Assembly: GCF_018873765.1 (NCBI RefSeq)
Contig: NC_057922.1
Coordinates: 14,831,563 to 14,895,562, forward strand
DNA: 64,000 nt
Origin: Telopea speciosissima
Lineage: Eukaryota; Streptophyta; Magnoliopsida; Proteales; Proteaceae
Direction: 5' to 3'
Part shown: piece after piece, positions 22,228 through 41,536 of the stretch
How positions within the stretch are numbered: position 1 is the stretch's first letter
Layout: the number at the start of each line of letters is the position of its first letter
Program-made: the position numbers and the translations under genes
The notes under the pieces: generated by a model
What the model was told of the DNA's origin: nothing
Database searches by the model: none
What the model saw: only the letters and a program-made list of their open reading frames with translations

Positions 22228-23054
22228 TATGAACACCATCTGTTTGGTTCGGCTCGTCTCTCTCTCAAAAGATAAAATTTCCGATCCAAGCTCCTATGAC
22301 CGATTGGTTTAAAGTCTGGGATCCCTTGTTTTATGCTGATAAGAAGATGGCCCAAGATCTTTTTTCTCAAGCTTCATTCATATTATGGTTTATCTGGAGG
22401 TTATTCAGATGGTAGAGAAAGCTTTCACTGAATTCCAGTAAGCAAATAACCCATCTTACTCTTCTTCTCATGTTATGGATTCTCCTCGCAATTCGGATTC
22501 TAGTCATGCTCACAGCTGGATTCCCCCCTCGCCTTCTTGGGTTAAATTGAATGTCGGCGCAGCTTGGATCAAAGGCTCTAAGAAATGTGGCATTGGAAAT
22601 ATTATAAGGGATCACTCTGGTCTCCCTCTCTCGGCTTATTCAGTTGGTGTTCATTGTGATTCAGCTTTCCTTGCCGAAGCTCTTGCCATTCGCTCGGGCC
22701 TTCTTCTCGCAGCTAGAGGTGGCTTCAGGAAGGTTTTGGTGGAATCGGATTGCTACTCATTAATCAAGCAATTATCCTCTTCTGAACCTGAGCTTGCCAT
22801 TGAGAGTATTCATCACGATATTGTTCTTCTTCAGAAATCTTTTGATGATTACTCTTTTTCTTTTGTTCCAAGGTCTGCCAATACAGTGGCTGATTCCTTG
22901 GCCAGGTCGGCCCTTTCGATTGAGTCTCCGATTGTTTGGCCTCTTACCTCTCCTTGGATTCTTCATCTTTGTGAGAATGAAGTCAGTGTTTGTAATGACT
23001 CTTTAGTTCAATGAATTTTCTTCTTACCAAAAAAAAGAAATATGAACACCATCT
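22228..23054 (+). mobile_element. 5'-truncated LINE with RNase H domain and 14-bp target duplication
   Basis: TATGAACACCATCT occurs at 22228-22241 and again at 23041-23054, enclosing a 5'-truncated element. The body starts in the zf-RVT tail (TDWFKVWDPLFYADKK, ASFILWFIWR). An open frame of 179 codons (22475-23014) then carries an RNase H domain of the RVT_3 type, with WVKLNVGAAW, CGIGNIIRD, AEALAIRSG, VLVESDCYS and FVPRSANTVADSLARSAL. A short A-rich tail precedes the second target copy. One in-frame stop separates the two parts. It is dead for transposition but the RNase H frame is still open, so the insertion is not ancient. Confidence 0.85.
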
Positions 23055-23123
23055 AAATCCATCAACAAAAAGAGAAAGAGAAGGAAACTTCAGTTCCTTC
23101 TTTACAGTTTAATAAATAATTTT

Positions 23124-24278
23124 GAGAAAATTACTTGGACACCTCTTAGACTATGACCATTTTGTTTACAATTCTCCTTTTTATAAACAATTATTTGAAC
23201 ACCCCCTGCATTTTACCATTTCTTTCAAGTAGGTCATGTCCATTAGTTTAGTGATGATGTCATTGGTTAAATTTTTTGTAATGCCTAAACAACCCTTAAA
23301 GGGTACTGAAGTGAATATTAAAGGCCAGTGCAGTGGTGGACCAAAGACCAACCACATGTAAACCCATCAGTATTACACGATTTCATGCCCCAAACCACAC
23401 AGAAAAGCCAGCCTCTAATTTACAAGCTGAAATTGAAACTTAAAAGGAATAAACTTATAGAGCCGGAAACAGGAAAGTGAAAACAACAAAAGAAACCATT
23501 AGAAGAAATTGACAAATGACAACCGTTCACTGCAAGGGGCAAATACATTTACAAGCTGAAATAGAAACTTGAAACCCACACCCAATAATGGGGAGCTCCT
23601 CCTTTTTACACATTCTCTCCTCCAAAAGCCGCAATGGTAATCTCTCAACAACCTCACCACCAGAGCCTGTGATCCCATCCCGCATTTTCAGAATTCTTCC
23701 ACGAGCTGAGTCAGGGAGAGCTTCGAGCCCCATGAGCCGAGCAATGACGCTAGGCGAACGAAGCTGCTTCTCGTTATCCTCCGTTGTGGGTTGCAGCATG
23801 AAGAAGAAGAAGGGTAAGTTGATCATTTGACTTTCTATTGTTTAGTTCTAATTGCAATTTCAAAATATCTTTTCAATCGATACTTGAAGGGAAAGGTATT
23901 CATACACGGGAGATTCTCCCATCAAGTCCATCAAATAAGGGGTCTAAGGGTTTTTATGATATTTCAGATGGGCATAAATGTCAATCCAACTACATTTAAT
24001 GCAGGTTGTGTATATACACGACCGTGCCGTGCATGAAAACTTTTTCCATACTTGAAATACTATGATTTTCAAGAAGAAGAAGAAGAAGAAGGGCAAGTTG
24101 GTCAATTAACTTCATAAGTTTCAGTTGAATAACTCATAAGGGTAAAATGGATATTTTCATTTAAACACTAACAGCTGATTAACATCGACAGGCTTAGGGG
24201 GTGTCAAGTAATTGTTTGAAAAGTTGGGTATTATAACCAAAATGGTCATAGTTGAGGTGGTGTCCAAGTAATTTTCTC
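23124..24278. mobile_element. Pack-MULE (Mutator-like, non-autonomous, with captured gene piece)
   Basis: The left end reads GAGAAAATTACTTGGACACC and the right end, reversed, reads the same 20 bases. The inverted repeat continues with about 80% identity for some 85 bp (CTATGACCATTTTG, AACAATTA, TTGA-CACCCCCT). The 9-bp AATAATTTT stands directly outside both ends (23115-23123 and 24279-24287). Long terminal repeats beginning GAGA plus a 9-bp duplication define Mutator-like elements. There is no transposase. The interior holds a fragment of a host gene (23545-23810, minus strand), which makes this a Pack-MULE. It lies about 600 bp upstream of the RABA2 start codon. Confidence 0.85.
23545..23810 (-). 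pseudogene. Captured fragment of a TRM/LONGIFOLIA-like (DUF3741/DUF4378) gene
   Basis: Read on the minus strand, the segment encodes RSPSVIARLMGLEALPDSAR followed by about 50 residues without a stop. The S-P-S-V-I-A-R-L-M-G-L-E motif is the hallmark N-terminal motif of the plant TRM/LONGIFOLIA-type proteins (TON1-recruiting, microtubule-linked, cell shape). Only some 85 codons are present out of a normal protein of several hundred or more, so this is a piece carried by the Pack-MULE around it, not a gene. An internal direct repeat (TTTACAAGCTGAAAT at about 23420 and 23550) borders its 3' side. Whether it is transcribed is unknown. Confidence 0.7.
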
Positions 24279-24287
24279 AATAATTTT

Positions 24288-30816
<6,529 letters not shown>

Positions 30817-33800
30817 AGGTGATTTCTATTTTTGTTTTCTTTGGGGGTATTATTCTGGAAAAGTCTAGTTTCAGACTGTCTGTTGTGTCTACTGCATGGA
30901 TTGTTCTTCTAGGAGTGTTTGCATGAGGTATTTTGCAATTTTTATTTTATTTTTTTGGATTTTAGTGTATTTTTGTTCATGATCTCAGAGAAGATGGAGG
31001 AATTCAGATTTTAGTAAATGAGCAAAATAGTAGTTGTAAACTTAGTGGTGAATTGACAAACGAGCTAAGTGTCAACATATTCTTTTAAAGGCATTACTGT
31101 ACTAATTTTCTACAGAACTACTTCCCTCTATATCAATGACAATGGCTCACTTTATTTGTGTGTACAAATAGGAATGAATCAGCCACCCATGAAGTCCATC
31201 AAAAGATGGCATATTGTTTATGCTTCCAAGATGATCTCATCTTTTGGTATTGCTAATAGTTTGGCAACTCATTTCTGATTTCTTTCCTGCAATTGCCAAG
31301 CTGTGAAGTAGTCAATGGTAGGTGATCAATGTAGTTGATCTTTCAACAGATTTTGTCTTTTCATTTACACTTCAACAACTCTGAATATTTTAATGGTGGC
31401 TAGGTTGTAATACTGAACTTGATGAATTTTTATGCTCCAATTTGTCTGCATGGAACGTTGTGAGAATGCTGAAGAAATTTCACCTATGATTGAAGATTTC
31501 AGAACGATCTTCAGTCATACACCCCCACCCTCTTCATGTATTGCCATGTTCCTTTCTATTTCAAATGTCCATTTGTTTTCAACTGTTCTTCTAAAAGACT
31601 GGTTTTTTAATTGTTTTTACAGCCTGATTTTTTGCTACATATTCAAACCCAGTAGGCTTGAAATTTTGCATGTGAACAAGGGACTTGGGTGCTACTTGAC
31701 CTTCTATATTTACAATTATTAGGACCATAAAAGAACGGCTTTCCATGCAGCAAAATAAGCCCTATTATGAATTTTCTGCAAGTCCTTAGTTTGATGAAAA
31801 TATGAAAGCTCCTGTCAGGGTAACCATCAAAAACTTTAATATCAGAGTTCCATGTGGGTTGGTCATCTGCCTAATCCAAGATCCCCGCTTATTCATTACA
31901 GCCTCATGTAACAGGTTACCCAAGGGGAAATAATTAGGTTTTAGCGCAGAGGCCCAGACACTACTAGGGTTAATTAGCAACCTCCAAGCTCACTTGGTCA
32001 AAAGCAGTGACATAGTAGACCTTAAACCAAGGCACCAAGCCCCCATTTTTTTTTCATTTTGGGACACAACTTTTCCTAAGTAATCAATTCAGCCATACCA
32101 GATTATTGAGTCTAATTTTCATGATACTCAATGGAAACCTGAAACAAGACATCCAAAATGAATGCATTTTTTAGATAAAACAGATTAAATCAAATCAGTT
32201 CTGCCAGGCAGATAAAGTTCAAAGGTGAAATGTATGAACTTTTTTCCATCTAACTTTTCCTTTAAGACAGACATGGAGCTTTTCTGAAAAGAATGGATGG
32301 CTAAAAATATGAAGGATTATTGCTTGAGAAGGGGTATATGGTTGAATCCGAGCATGAAATTTGCCTTTCTAAAATTAAGTTCGATTGGAACTTAAAGATG
32401 AATAGATGATGCTATAGTACTGTATTCAAAACAGCTTTCAGCTTCTTGTCTAGTAGAATCAATCTTATTCCAACCTCTCTTCAGATTTGTTATTTGATTT
32501 ACCCTGCCGAAATTTTAAAATTGAGATCGGATTAGTTGATACGTATCAAAATCGATTGAGGATGATCCCAATTCTAGCTGATCCCATTTTCAATATCTAG
32601 GGTTAGGGAAAATTTGTTCAAACTCTGATCAATTCGACATGGATCCTAATAGAATTGGTTAGGACCATAGTTAGTTAAAACAGGAACAACAAAAAAACGA
32701 AATCTTACGGTACAGGTTTTAAACGGTAAAAAAGTACAAATGGATAGTTAAATAAAACGGTCAAAAAAATAGAAAATGGTTAAAAAAAAAGGGGAAACAA
32801 AAAAACGGCACTATTCTCATATAAATTAAAGAATTTTTATTTGAAATACATGCTTCTAATTTTGGTGTCCGTGCATTGACCTTGAGCTAAAGGTGATATC
32901 ATGAAAAATGTAACCCTTTGAGTCATATTTACGTCAATTAAAGAATTAGGTCGATCAGAGAGAGAGAGAGAGAGAGAGAAAAAGATGGTCAATTAAGTAA
33001 GTCATTGTTCAACAAATCCAAAATCTTAAAAAGCATCAAAAAAATGGGAAGGTGTTTTAAATGTGTTTAAAACGAGAATACTTGCTGTTAGCCCTTTTCC
33101 CCGTATGTTTGGGAAATATACGGTCAAATGTATTTAAAACAGTAAAAAACAGGAACGCATTTAAAACAGATTTTTAAATGCATTTTGGCTATTAGAGGTC
33201 AGGACCGATCCGGATCTCGAATACAATTATATGAACCCTGATCTTTACTCTACAACACAGACCCTAGCTCCTCCATTTGTCACAGGAAGATGAAGCTCTT
33301 TTGCAATTCTCCTTGCACTACCTTGAAAAAAGTAAACGCTTTCTTTGGAAACCACTACGTTTCAGAGGGGGAAAAAATTGTAAGTGTGGCATCAGAAATC
33401 TCTATCGATTCCAATTTGAATCCCCACAGGAATCAAGGTCGGTTGATTTCGATTTTAGTTTCCTGATTCCTCTGATCCCCTAATTCAATTTTAAAAATCT
33501 TGTATTAGACTCCCGCTACTAGAATCGAATCAGTTGAGTAGGCCAGATCAGAATTCAGCCGCAACCGATCCCAATTGTCCATCACTCAAAACAGCATCAG
33601 GTGAATCGGTTCGGAATCGACGACCCAAATCCAAATCTACCGATCTAGCCAATTTGTTTAAAATTATAGTGGACACATGGTGATTATGTGTCGGGCTCTA
33701 CCAATTAAATAAAATTGTCTAAAACCATTTGAAAGTGGTTTGTAGAGAGGGAGGGGTAGCTGGAGCAGGAGGCAAAACAGCCCATGGGATATGGCTTTAG

Positions 33801-34686
33801 ATCTCTGGTGGTGTTCGCAGTCAGTAGACAAGGCAGTAAGAATGAGGGTAAAGAAGGGCACATGGGGCCGGGTGACTAACGAATCAGTGGGGTGGGCATA
33901 TGGGTTGAGATTTGTAGGGGGTGTTCAGCAGGAAGAGGGAGGCCAGGTGGGGCAGGGCGATGTGACTCTCATTGGCCCCACGCCCACGCTGGTGCAGGAG
34001 CTACACTACCGGTTAGCACTCTCTTGCCCAAAAATAAATCAAACAAATAAGAAGTACCTGAGAAGCAGCATGCTAATGAGGGCATAAACGAGCCGTGCAG
34101 GTTTGAACTTCAATATGCCCATGTAGTGTAAAGGCATAAACTGCTTACACTTTTGAGTGAAGCTGAAACCACAAAAGAGAGAAACGACCATGCTCTTACT
34201 GTAGAAGGCATTCGCCTTACAAGCATGTTAGCCAACGTAAAGAATATAACAGAAAGTCAGTCCCAATGAAACATAAAGAATAAAAAATTCCTCTGAAATC
34301 ATAAAAAATGAAAATTTCCACACGTAAATTCTTACACAGTTCTTCCACATATATGGTTAACATATCCAACTCCAGATTGACAAAATTTTGCCCTAGTGGT
34401 GTATGGCAATGTTCCCATTGAGCCAATTTTTACCAGCCGATCTCACAGAGAAGATGACATTTGAAGAAACATCTGTCTACCTGCAGTAGTTTTCACTTAA
34501 ATGCTTTCTAAACAAGGCCAAGCATGCTTGAAAGATTATCAAACTCCAGTATTTACATAGAAGAGTTAAGGTTGACAATATTCAGTTTTAAGTTGTTTTG
34601 GATCCAAACAAGGTACCAAATGTTCAAATATTTACCAAAGATCAGAGTTTAGCTTCACGACGAAATTGTAAATACAACAACAATTG
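30817..34686. other. Spacer between two convergent Rab genes
   Basis: Holds both 3' ends. It contains unassigned repeat-like DNA rich in AAAACGGTAAAAA/TTAAAACAG words (32640-33190), an (AG)n run at 32958-32978, and GATC-rich 'CCGATCC' repeats (33200-33640). A G-rich low-copy-looking stretch lies at 33740-34010. No gene seen. Confidence 0.5.
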
Positions 34687-37600
34687 TTAACCACAGCAGT
34701 TGCTCTTCTGCTGAATTGGTTGCCCCTTCATTTGAACAGTGTTTGCTGGTTTCTTGTTGGCACTGGGTTGGTTTCCAACTCTACAAGAAAATAAGAACAG
34801 AACATAATGAAATTCTAATTTCAAGTTCAACAAAATTTTTAAGGTGACAAAGTAAACTAGAATAATTGAAAGAACACTCATATCTTCCAAAGATTCCAGT
34901 GGCACTGGTGGACACTCATCAAATGTAAAGGATTCTTATTTGTTTAAAGTACAGAATCCTGCTGTTTAAGGTTAATATATTTGGATAGAACAATGTCAAT
35001 TCATCTAATACATAAGATGAATGCTTGTAACCCAGCACTCTATGAACAATTCAGAAAAATATAGCAACACATACAATTTTATAAATACTCTTGCAGCCAA
35101 ATACAACTCTTAAGGAGTCTCCTAAGTAACAATATAATGGTGGGGATATCACCTTTATGTCACTTTAGTCCTCCAATCACTCACCGAGACCAAATCTTGC
35201 ATGACACCTGTTCACAGTTGTCAAGGCGTCGCCTAGGCGTCTGTCCAGGCGCCTTGGTCGCCTGCTGGGCGTCACCTTGATTTTGGACCCTCTCTAATGC
35301 CTAGGGTCTCCTAAACGCCGTGACAACTATGCACCTGTTTGAGTATGATACTACCAGAGCACAAATACATATGCTGTCTAACCACTGGTTATCACTTTCT
35401 TCTCTCATCTATTTAGGCTCCTGGGAACCCAAACATTTTTTCACAGCAAAATTTGTTGAGATGGGTATACCATGATGGGACAAGAACTTTTGAAATTAAT
35501 ATTCAAATTGATCATATGGTACCTCTCTGTTGGCTACTCACAGACGTTCTCATATCATACAGAATCTACTGGGAAGTGTCATGTTGGATTTGCAGATTTA
35601 GTTGAATATTCATGGAGAGACATGTCGTCTTAGCTTCATCCCCTTCTGCTATTCGAACTTGGTAATACCCCGAGCATAAGTCCAGCTTCGAGAAATAAAT
35701 CACTCCCCAATTGATTGAAAAGATCTGCAACAAGGTGAATGGGGTACTTGTTCTTCACAGAATTTCCTGCCTGAATTGTTGACCATCACCTGACCCAACC
35801 TCACACGATCCTCTTGAAAGAGGCGTGCCACAGGTAGTGCATGACTGTCGTCAACTCATGCCATGCATTTTGACCTAAATTTATTCACTCTTTGATACTG
35901 TTAGCAGCCCTTAGAACTGAATGCTTGAGTGATCAGAATCGATCACCCAGCCCCTTTATTTATAATAATTAGAATTACAACTTACTCCTAATGAAAGTAG
36001 GAATGCCCCCCTTGCCTATTCCTACTAGGAATTCCCATTCCAACTAAGAATCCCAAATAGAGATCGGCTAAGGGGGAGAAATACAGAAAAAGAAATAAAA
36101 AACTAAAAGATAAAAACAATAAACTAAAGGATTAAATTACCCCTATCGGGTAAAGTAGCCTATCTCAACAAATACTCAATCAAATCCTCTTTTTTGACGA
36201 TTGAATGCACCTCTATGGTCCCAGATTTCGTAATTCCCGAACTATTTCTTTAATATCGGGGGTCATCAAAATATGCAAGCCTTGGTCATTGCTGGAAAAT
36301 AAGGCTTGGTGTAACACGTCAATGCTTCTCCTCCTCTCTTATCCTTCCATGGGCTTTCTCCTCACACGAGGTCCCCTTCCTTTCCATCCCAGTCGATTTG
36401 GGGTTACATTCCTTAAGGATCCTCATGGAAAGCCAGATCCCTAAAGCAGAATGGCTCAGGATAAGATATGAGTAATTGAACCTTATTGATAAAAAAAAAA
36501 AAAAAGAATACGAGCTGTAGACCATACTAATAAATATCAACTCAGGGTAGCTAGCATAGATCGAAATCTCGGCAAAATTTCGAATATTTCGGCAGTTTCG
36601 ACATGTCCGAGATGAAACAACATGCAAAATGGAATAAGCACTGTTTCGCCAAAATTTCGATCATTTCGTTTCAGTATTTTGCTCATTTCGGTCTTAAAAA
36701 ATGCACTGTTTCGTCGAAATTTTGGTCATTTCGTTTCAATATCTCAATCATTTTGGCCGTTTGCCCCCCAAAAAGGCAAGTGCAACTGGTAAAAAATGCA
36801 TGTTTCGGCGAAATATCAGTGTTTCGTTGGTTTAACGAAACAGCAAAACAATACGTGTTTTCGAACCTTGGTACCTATAGCATTTAACAAAAAGGTTCAC
36901 CCTCGACAGCTGCAAGTTGGAGACCTAGGGCTGAAAGAACAGAGGGCACCCCTGGAGAGTGGGAAACTCCAGACCTCAAGCCAAAGAGGAAGTCTGGCAC
37001 CCGAAGTGGAAGAATGCTAGGGTGTAGGTTCATCCAATCCATGCAAAAGAGGACTCCAACCAATTAGAATGCCTTCCAGCCTGTAGGTAGGTAGGGGCGA
37101 ATAACAACAACAATACTGCTACATTTTGGCTTTTCCCTCCATGAGATGAGCCTGGTGCATTGGACTGATGGATAAGAGAACTCAGCTGGCCCAAAAGGTG
37201 CCCGGGGAAGCTTGTCAGCCGAAAGGAAAGCTGAATCAAAAGGAACTAGAGGAAAGAAAAGTTCGTAGAAATTCAATCTTTGGCCAAAGAGAAGTCCGCA
37301 GAAGTGGCAACAAAGGAAAAAGAGTGGAAGATCCTTCTGAAGATTGCTTGCTGTCAAGCATCTCTATCCTTCGTCTTCTTTCCTAGGGTACCCTGCTTAC
37401 ACGATTTGAAAGCCAGTTCCCAAGAGGAAGCCTTCTTTGTCACCTGTGACGTAAGTCACAAAATCAGAGTAGAAGAGTGGCCCGCTCCTTTGACCTTTGC
37501 CTATCAAATTCCCAAAACAAGCAAGAAGATGAAACAACTCACAATTTGATCCATAAGTTGACCAAGCCCAAGCTCGTTCCATCCCTTCCTGCTAGTGCCA

Positions 37601-40600
37601 CTCCCGTTCCACAAGAGTGGACTCAAGGTTACAAAGTCACTTTCTATCATCAATCACCACCTCTGACTTTTTGCCAGGTACCTAGGAGAATAATCTTGGG
37701 AATTCTCTCAATCTCTTTATTCAGTCATAACGTAATAAACAAGGAGAGGTGAAACCTAATATTTACCTGCAATTCTTGACTTCTCAAGCTCAACTTCAAA
37801 AACAATATAACTTTGAAAACAATTTAAAATGCTCGCTCCTTGGGTTGGAAATATTTTCCTAGTTGATTTTAAAAATAGGATTGTTATCTATAAGTTAACG
37901 ATATGATTACTCACATTAAAAAAACTAAAAAAGTAGCTTCAGTGACTTACTTTTTCTCCACATCCTACCAAGGGCATATTCAGGAGAGCTTAAAAACTAA
38001 AAAAGTAGCTTCAGTGACTTACTTTTTCTCCATATCCTACCAAGGGCATATTCAGGAGAGCTTCTTGGGCTCATAATGTGCGAGATGCATAAGCTGAGAG
38101 GAGGCCCTCCTCTGCTTCCGAAGATTTCCAGATTATGAATTAACAACTCCAAATGAAATAACGGAAAGGGTCCCCCTCACACTGTGTGTATGCGGAACCC
38201 TACAGAGTGCAGAACCCTTTGCATACCCCAACACAAAACCCTGTAGCAATCCCACTCTCTTTCTCTCTCTCTGTCTCTCTCTCTCCTAACCCCCCTCCCC
38301 AATTTGAAGATTCAAAAGCGGGCTTCCTCCTTCGCCGAATTAGTATACAGGCATCAGAGGAAACCCTTGCCCATGAAATAATTATATTTTCACACATGAT
38401 TTTAGTTGGAGAAGCTGGATTACGGAGAATCCCATAAGCAGAAGCTGGAGAAGTTCCCAAAAACATGCTCTAAAGACATCACTCACACTGCCGAATGGAA
38501 AAAGAGAAACAATTTCATGTTGCCTTTTTCTTTCAAGGGCCACAAGACATCATCCCTGGGAATTTCATCGTTAACAAAGTTGCATGCCTTCATCCATTTT
38601 CAAGTAAGTCCACCACAGACATTATCATAGCCTTTTCTAATTCCTAATCTTATATGGCTTTTCTCAGTACGACTGTTGTGTCCTCTCATAACTCACCTAG
38701 AAAACTCAAAACAGAATCAAGGACTGAGATTTGTTCCACAGACTACCAAAGATATCACTCAAACTACTGAATAAGAAGGGAAAAAAATTCATCACTTTGT
38801 CCTAGTTCTTGCTAAAGCCAAAGATATCTCTTGGAAGTTCATTTGTAGTGAAGGAATTACATCCCTAAATCCAGTTTCTGTAAAGTCCCAGAGACATTAT
38901 CATAGGCTTTACTCAAACACAATTATAAATTGTCTTTTCCAACAAGACTGTTGCGCCCTCTGCACTCATTGGCCACAATGATACCATCATCAAATTGTCT
39001 TTTTCCCACAAAGGCATCCTCAAGAACTTGCCTTTTATTTTAACTGAAACTTGTTTGAGGGGCATTTCATCATAAATACTCCCACCCACCAAAAAATATC
39101 AAAAATTAATTGCCCGGGCATATTAAGGGTAAGGAATTGTAAAACTAATAACCACTTCTACATGGGAAGAATAACAGAACTCAAACAACAATTATATTCA
39201 ATGAACAGCAAATTCAGTGAATGTGAAAGACATGGAGCACTCATAATAAGGAGTAAGTAAGAAAAAGTTTGTCTACAATTTACCTTTTCTTAATCTCGGC
39301 AGCCATGGTCAAGAAAGCCTGCTCCACATTAATTGCATCTTTGGCACTAGTCTCAAGGAAAGGGATCCCAAGTTCATCTGCAAATGCCTGCAGTTCATTT
39401 GGTACAGTCAGAATCAAATCAGTCAAAAAGCATAAAAGTAATATTGAGCAACTGGAAGAAAATAAGACACCATCCAGCATAGAGTCCAGATCTTCTTTAA
39501 CCACCCAAAGCTAGTAGCTACTTGATTAAATCTCAGTCACCTGATGCAAAATTTTCAATCATAAATGATGAAGGGATCAATAACAAACTTGCTATTCTCA
39601 AAAGCAGCCTACCTAACATCAAAAGGTACACATAGATGAAGATATGTTTGTATTTACTTAGAGACATACAGTAAACATCTAACATTCACCTCACTCCTCA
39701 GAGACATTATCCTGCGAAATTCTTCATAGGTTTATGCAAATGGGAACTATAATTCATAAAAAAATGTAGAAGAATAAGAACTTGGATTACTGGTATGCAT
39801 GAAATTCATTTTTTAACTATGTATGCATGTATTACTGGTCTGCATGAAATTCTCGGCAGCCATGGTCAATGTTTTGGCCACCGAGGAACTGCAAATATTT
39901 TGTCAAAATATGTAAACATACATGGAGAAATTGTAAAAATACGGAAATAATTGAACCATTCGGAATACTATGGAAAATCTAAAAGAAACTTTTTGAATGA
40001 TAGAATCATAGAAAAGCCATTAAAAAACATTTAGGAGCCAGTATACTGTGAGCATGAGTAAACAGTCAATTCCAATACCTTAAAGAGACCAGCACTCGGT
40101 GAATATCGCCGTGTGCTGCTGCTCAAGTTTGGTAGTAACATCTACTTATCAATAATAGTAATTCTACTGCCATTTTTATGAAGATTTGTAAGAAAGTATA
40201 ATGGAATTTAGAATGTGCACTTCCTTGTGATTTTCGACAATCTACTGTATTCATTTTGGTGACAGCACCATAGGAATCCAGGCCTAGCATGGATTAAGGT
40301 GCTTTCCAGGATCATAATGGATCCTTTATCCTTCCTTGTTCATGGGGAAGGATTCTGCTATAGTTATTGGCTGCTAATTGTCAGCACACCCAGGCCATGG
40401 AAATATTCCCTCATTAGGAGGTCAAGGTACACATGCATTGAAGAATAATCATTTCAATGGATGCTTACATCAGGAAGCTCAATAGGACAGGATGGCAAGA
40501 GACAATGTGTATGAAGAGTGACTGTTGGTTGGGCCATTTATCAGAAGGTTCTGTTTTGAGAGGGTCTTGATTGCTTGCAGTTTTAAGGTAGGATTGGCTC

Positions 40601-41503
40601 CTTCATATAACTTCTTGCTTCTGGTGTTGTTTTATATTATGTAATGAAATTTTCTTCTTTGTAACCCTTTCACTATTTCAAATGAAATATTTCATTTGTT
40701 TCTTTGAAAAAAAAAAAAAAGGCACCAAGAAATGATGAATGTCGATTTCAGTTGGATTCTTACAAGTATAGATTCTGATGTAAACAGAATAAATTCAGCC
40801 TTTCCATAGCTGTAAGTTCATAAGAAATTACCTTTGCAGTTTCTGTATCCACAACCTTTTCGTCAACCAAATCACATTTGTTTCCAACTAGAAGCTTGCA
40901 TACACTATCATTTGCATATCTGTCTATCTCATTTAACCACTGCTTGACATTGTTGAAACTCTCCATCTCAGTAACATCATAGACAATCTGTTGAAGTGCA
41001 AAAACCAGTGAAAATCTATGAACATATTTTGAAGTTGAACACAACCAAAACAATAAGAAAAACCACCCCTGTTCTTCTAACTTTCAAAATACGGAGCTAT
41101 TACCATCACCAAATGCTTGCAGAGTTCGAAAAGGACCACAAACCAGCTTACTCACAAACCCTTATAAGTGTAACGTTCAACCATCAATCAAATTCAACGG
41201 TCTTCTTGAGTCAAAAAACAAATTCTAAGAATTACTGGGAAAGTAAAAAAGGGACCAGTGGTCCAGTATACAATTAAGGGCTAAAGTATTTTGATTTATT
41301 TGTAAATTAAGTCTCACCATAATCCTGTAAACATTTTTAAAAGATTTTTGAGAGAAGTAAAAGAAAAAGTTATTAGGTATATAATTATATAGCTATTGAG
41401 GAACAAGTACTATCCACTGAAATACAGAAGTCATTTGTGAGGGACCCTCTACTCATACCCTCCCCATCCCCCAGCCCCAATGGAAAAGAAAAGAGGAACA
41501 ATG

Positions 41504-41536
<33 letters not shown>

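Noticed and set aside
36540-36860. Array of AATTTCG/CGAAATTT words that could suggest a CRISPR-like or satellite array
   Set aside because: Spacing is irregular and the words are short; a plant dispersed repeat, not a regular array. No CRISPR is expected or seen in this plant DNA.
38455-38960. Possible leucine-rich-repeat kinase remnant on the minus strand
   Set aside because: A few phrases ([18 protein letters not shown]) recall LRR proteins but spacing and frame do not hold; kept only as a tandem repeat.
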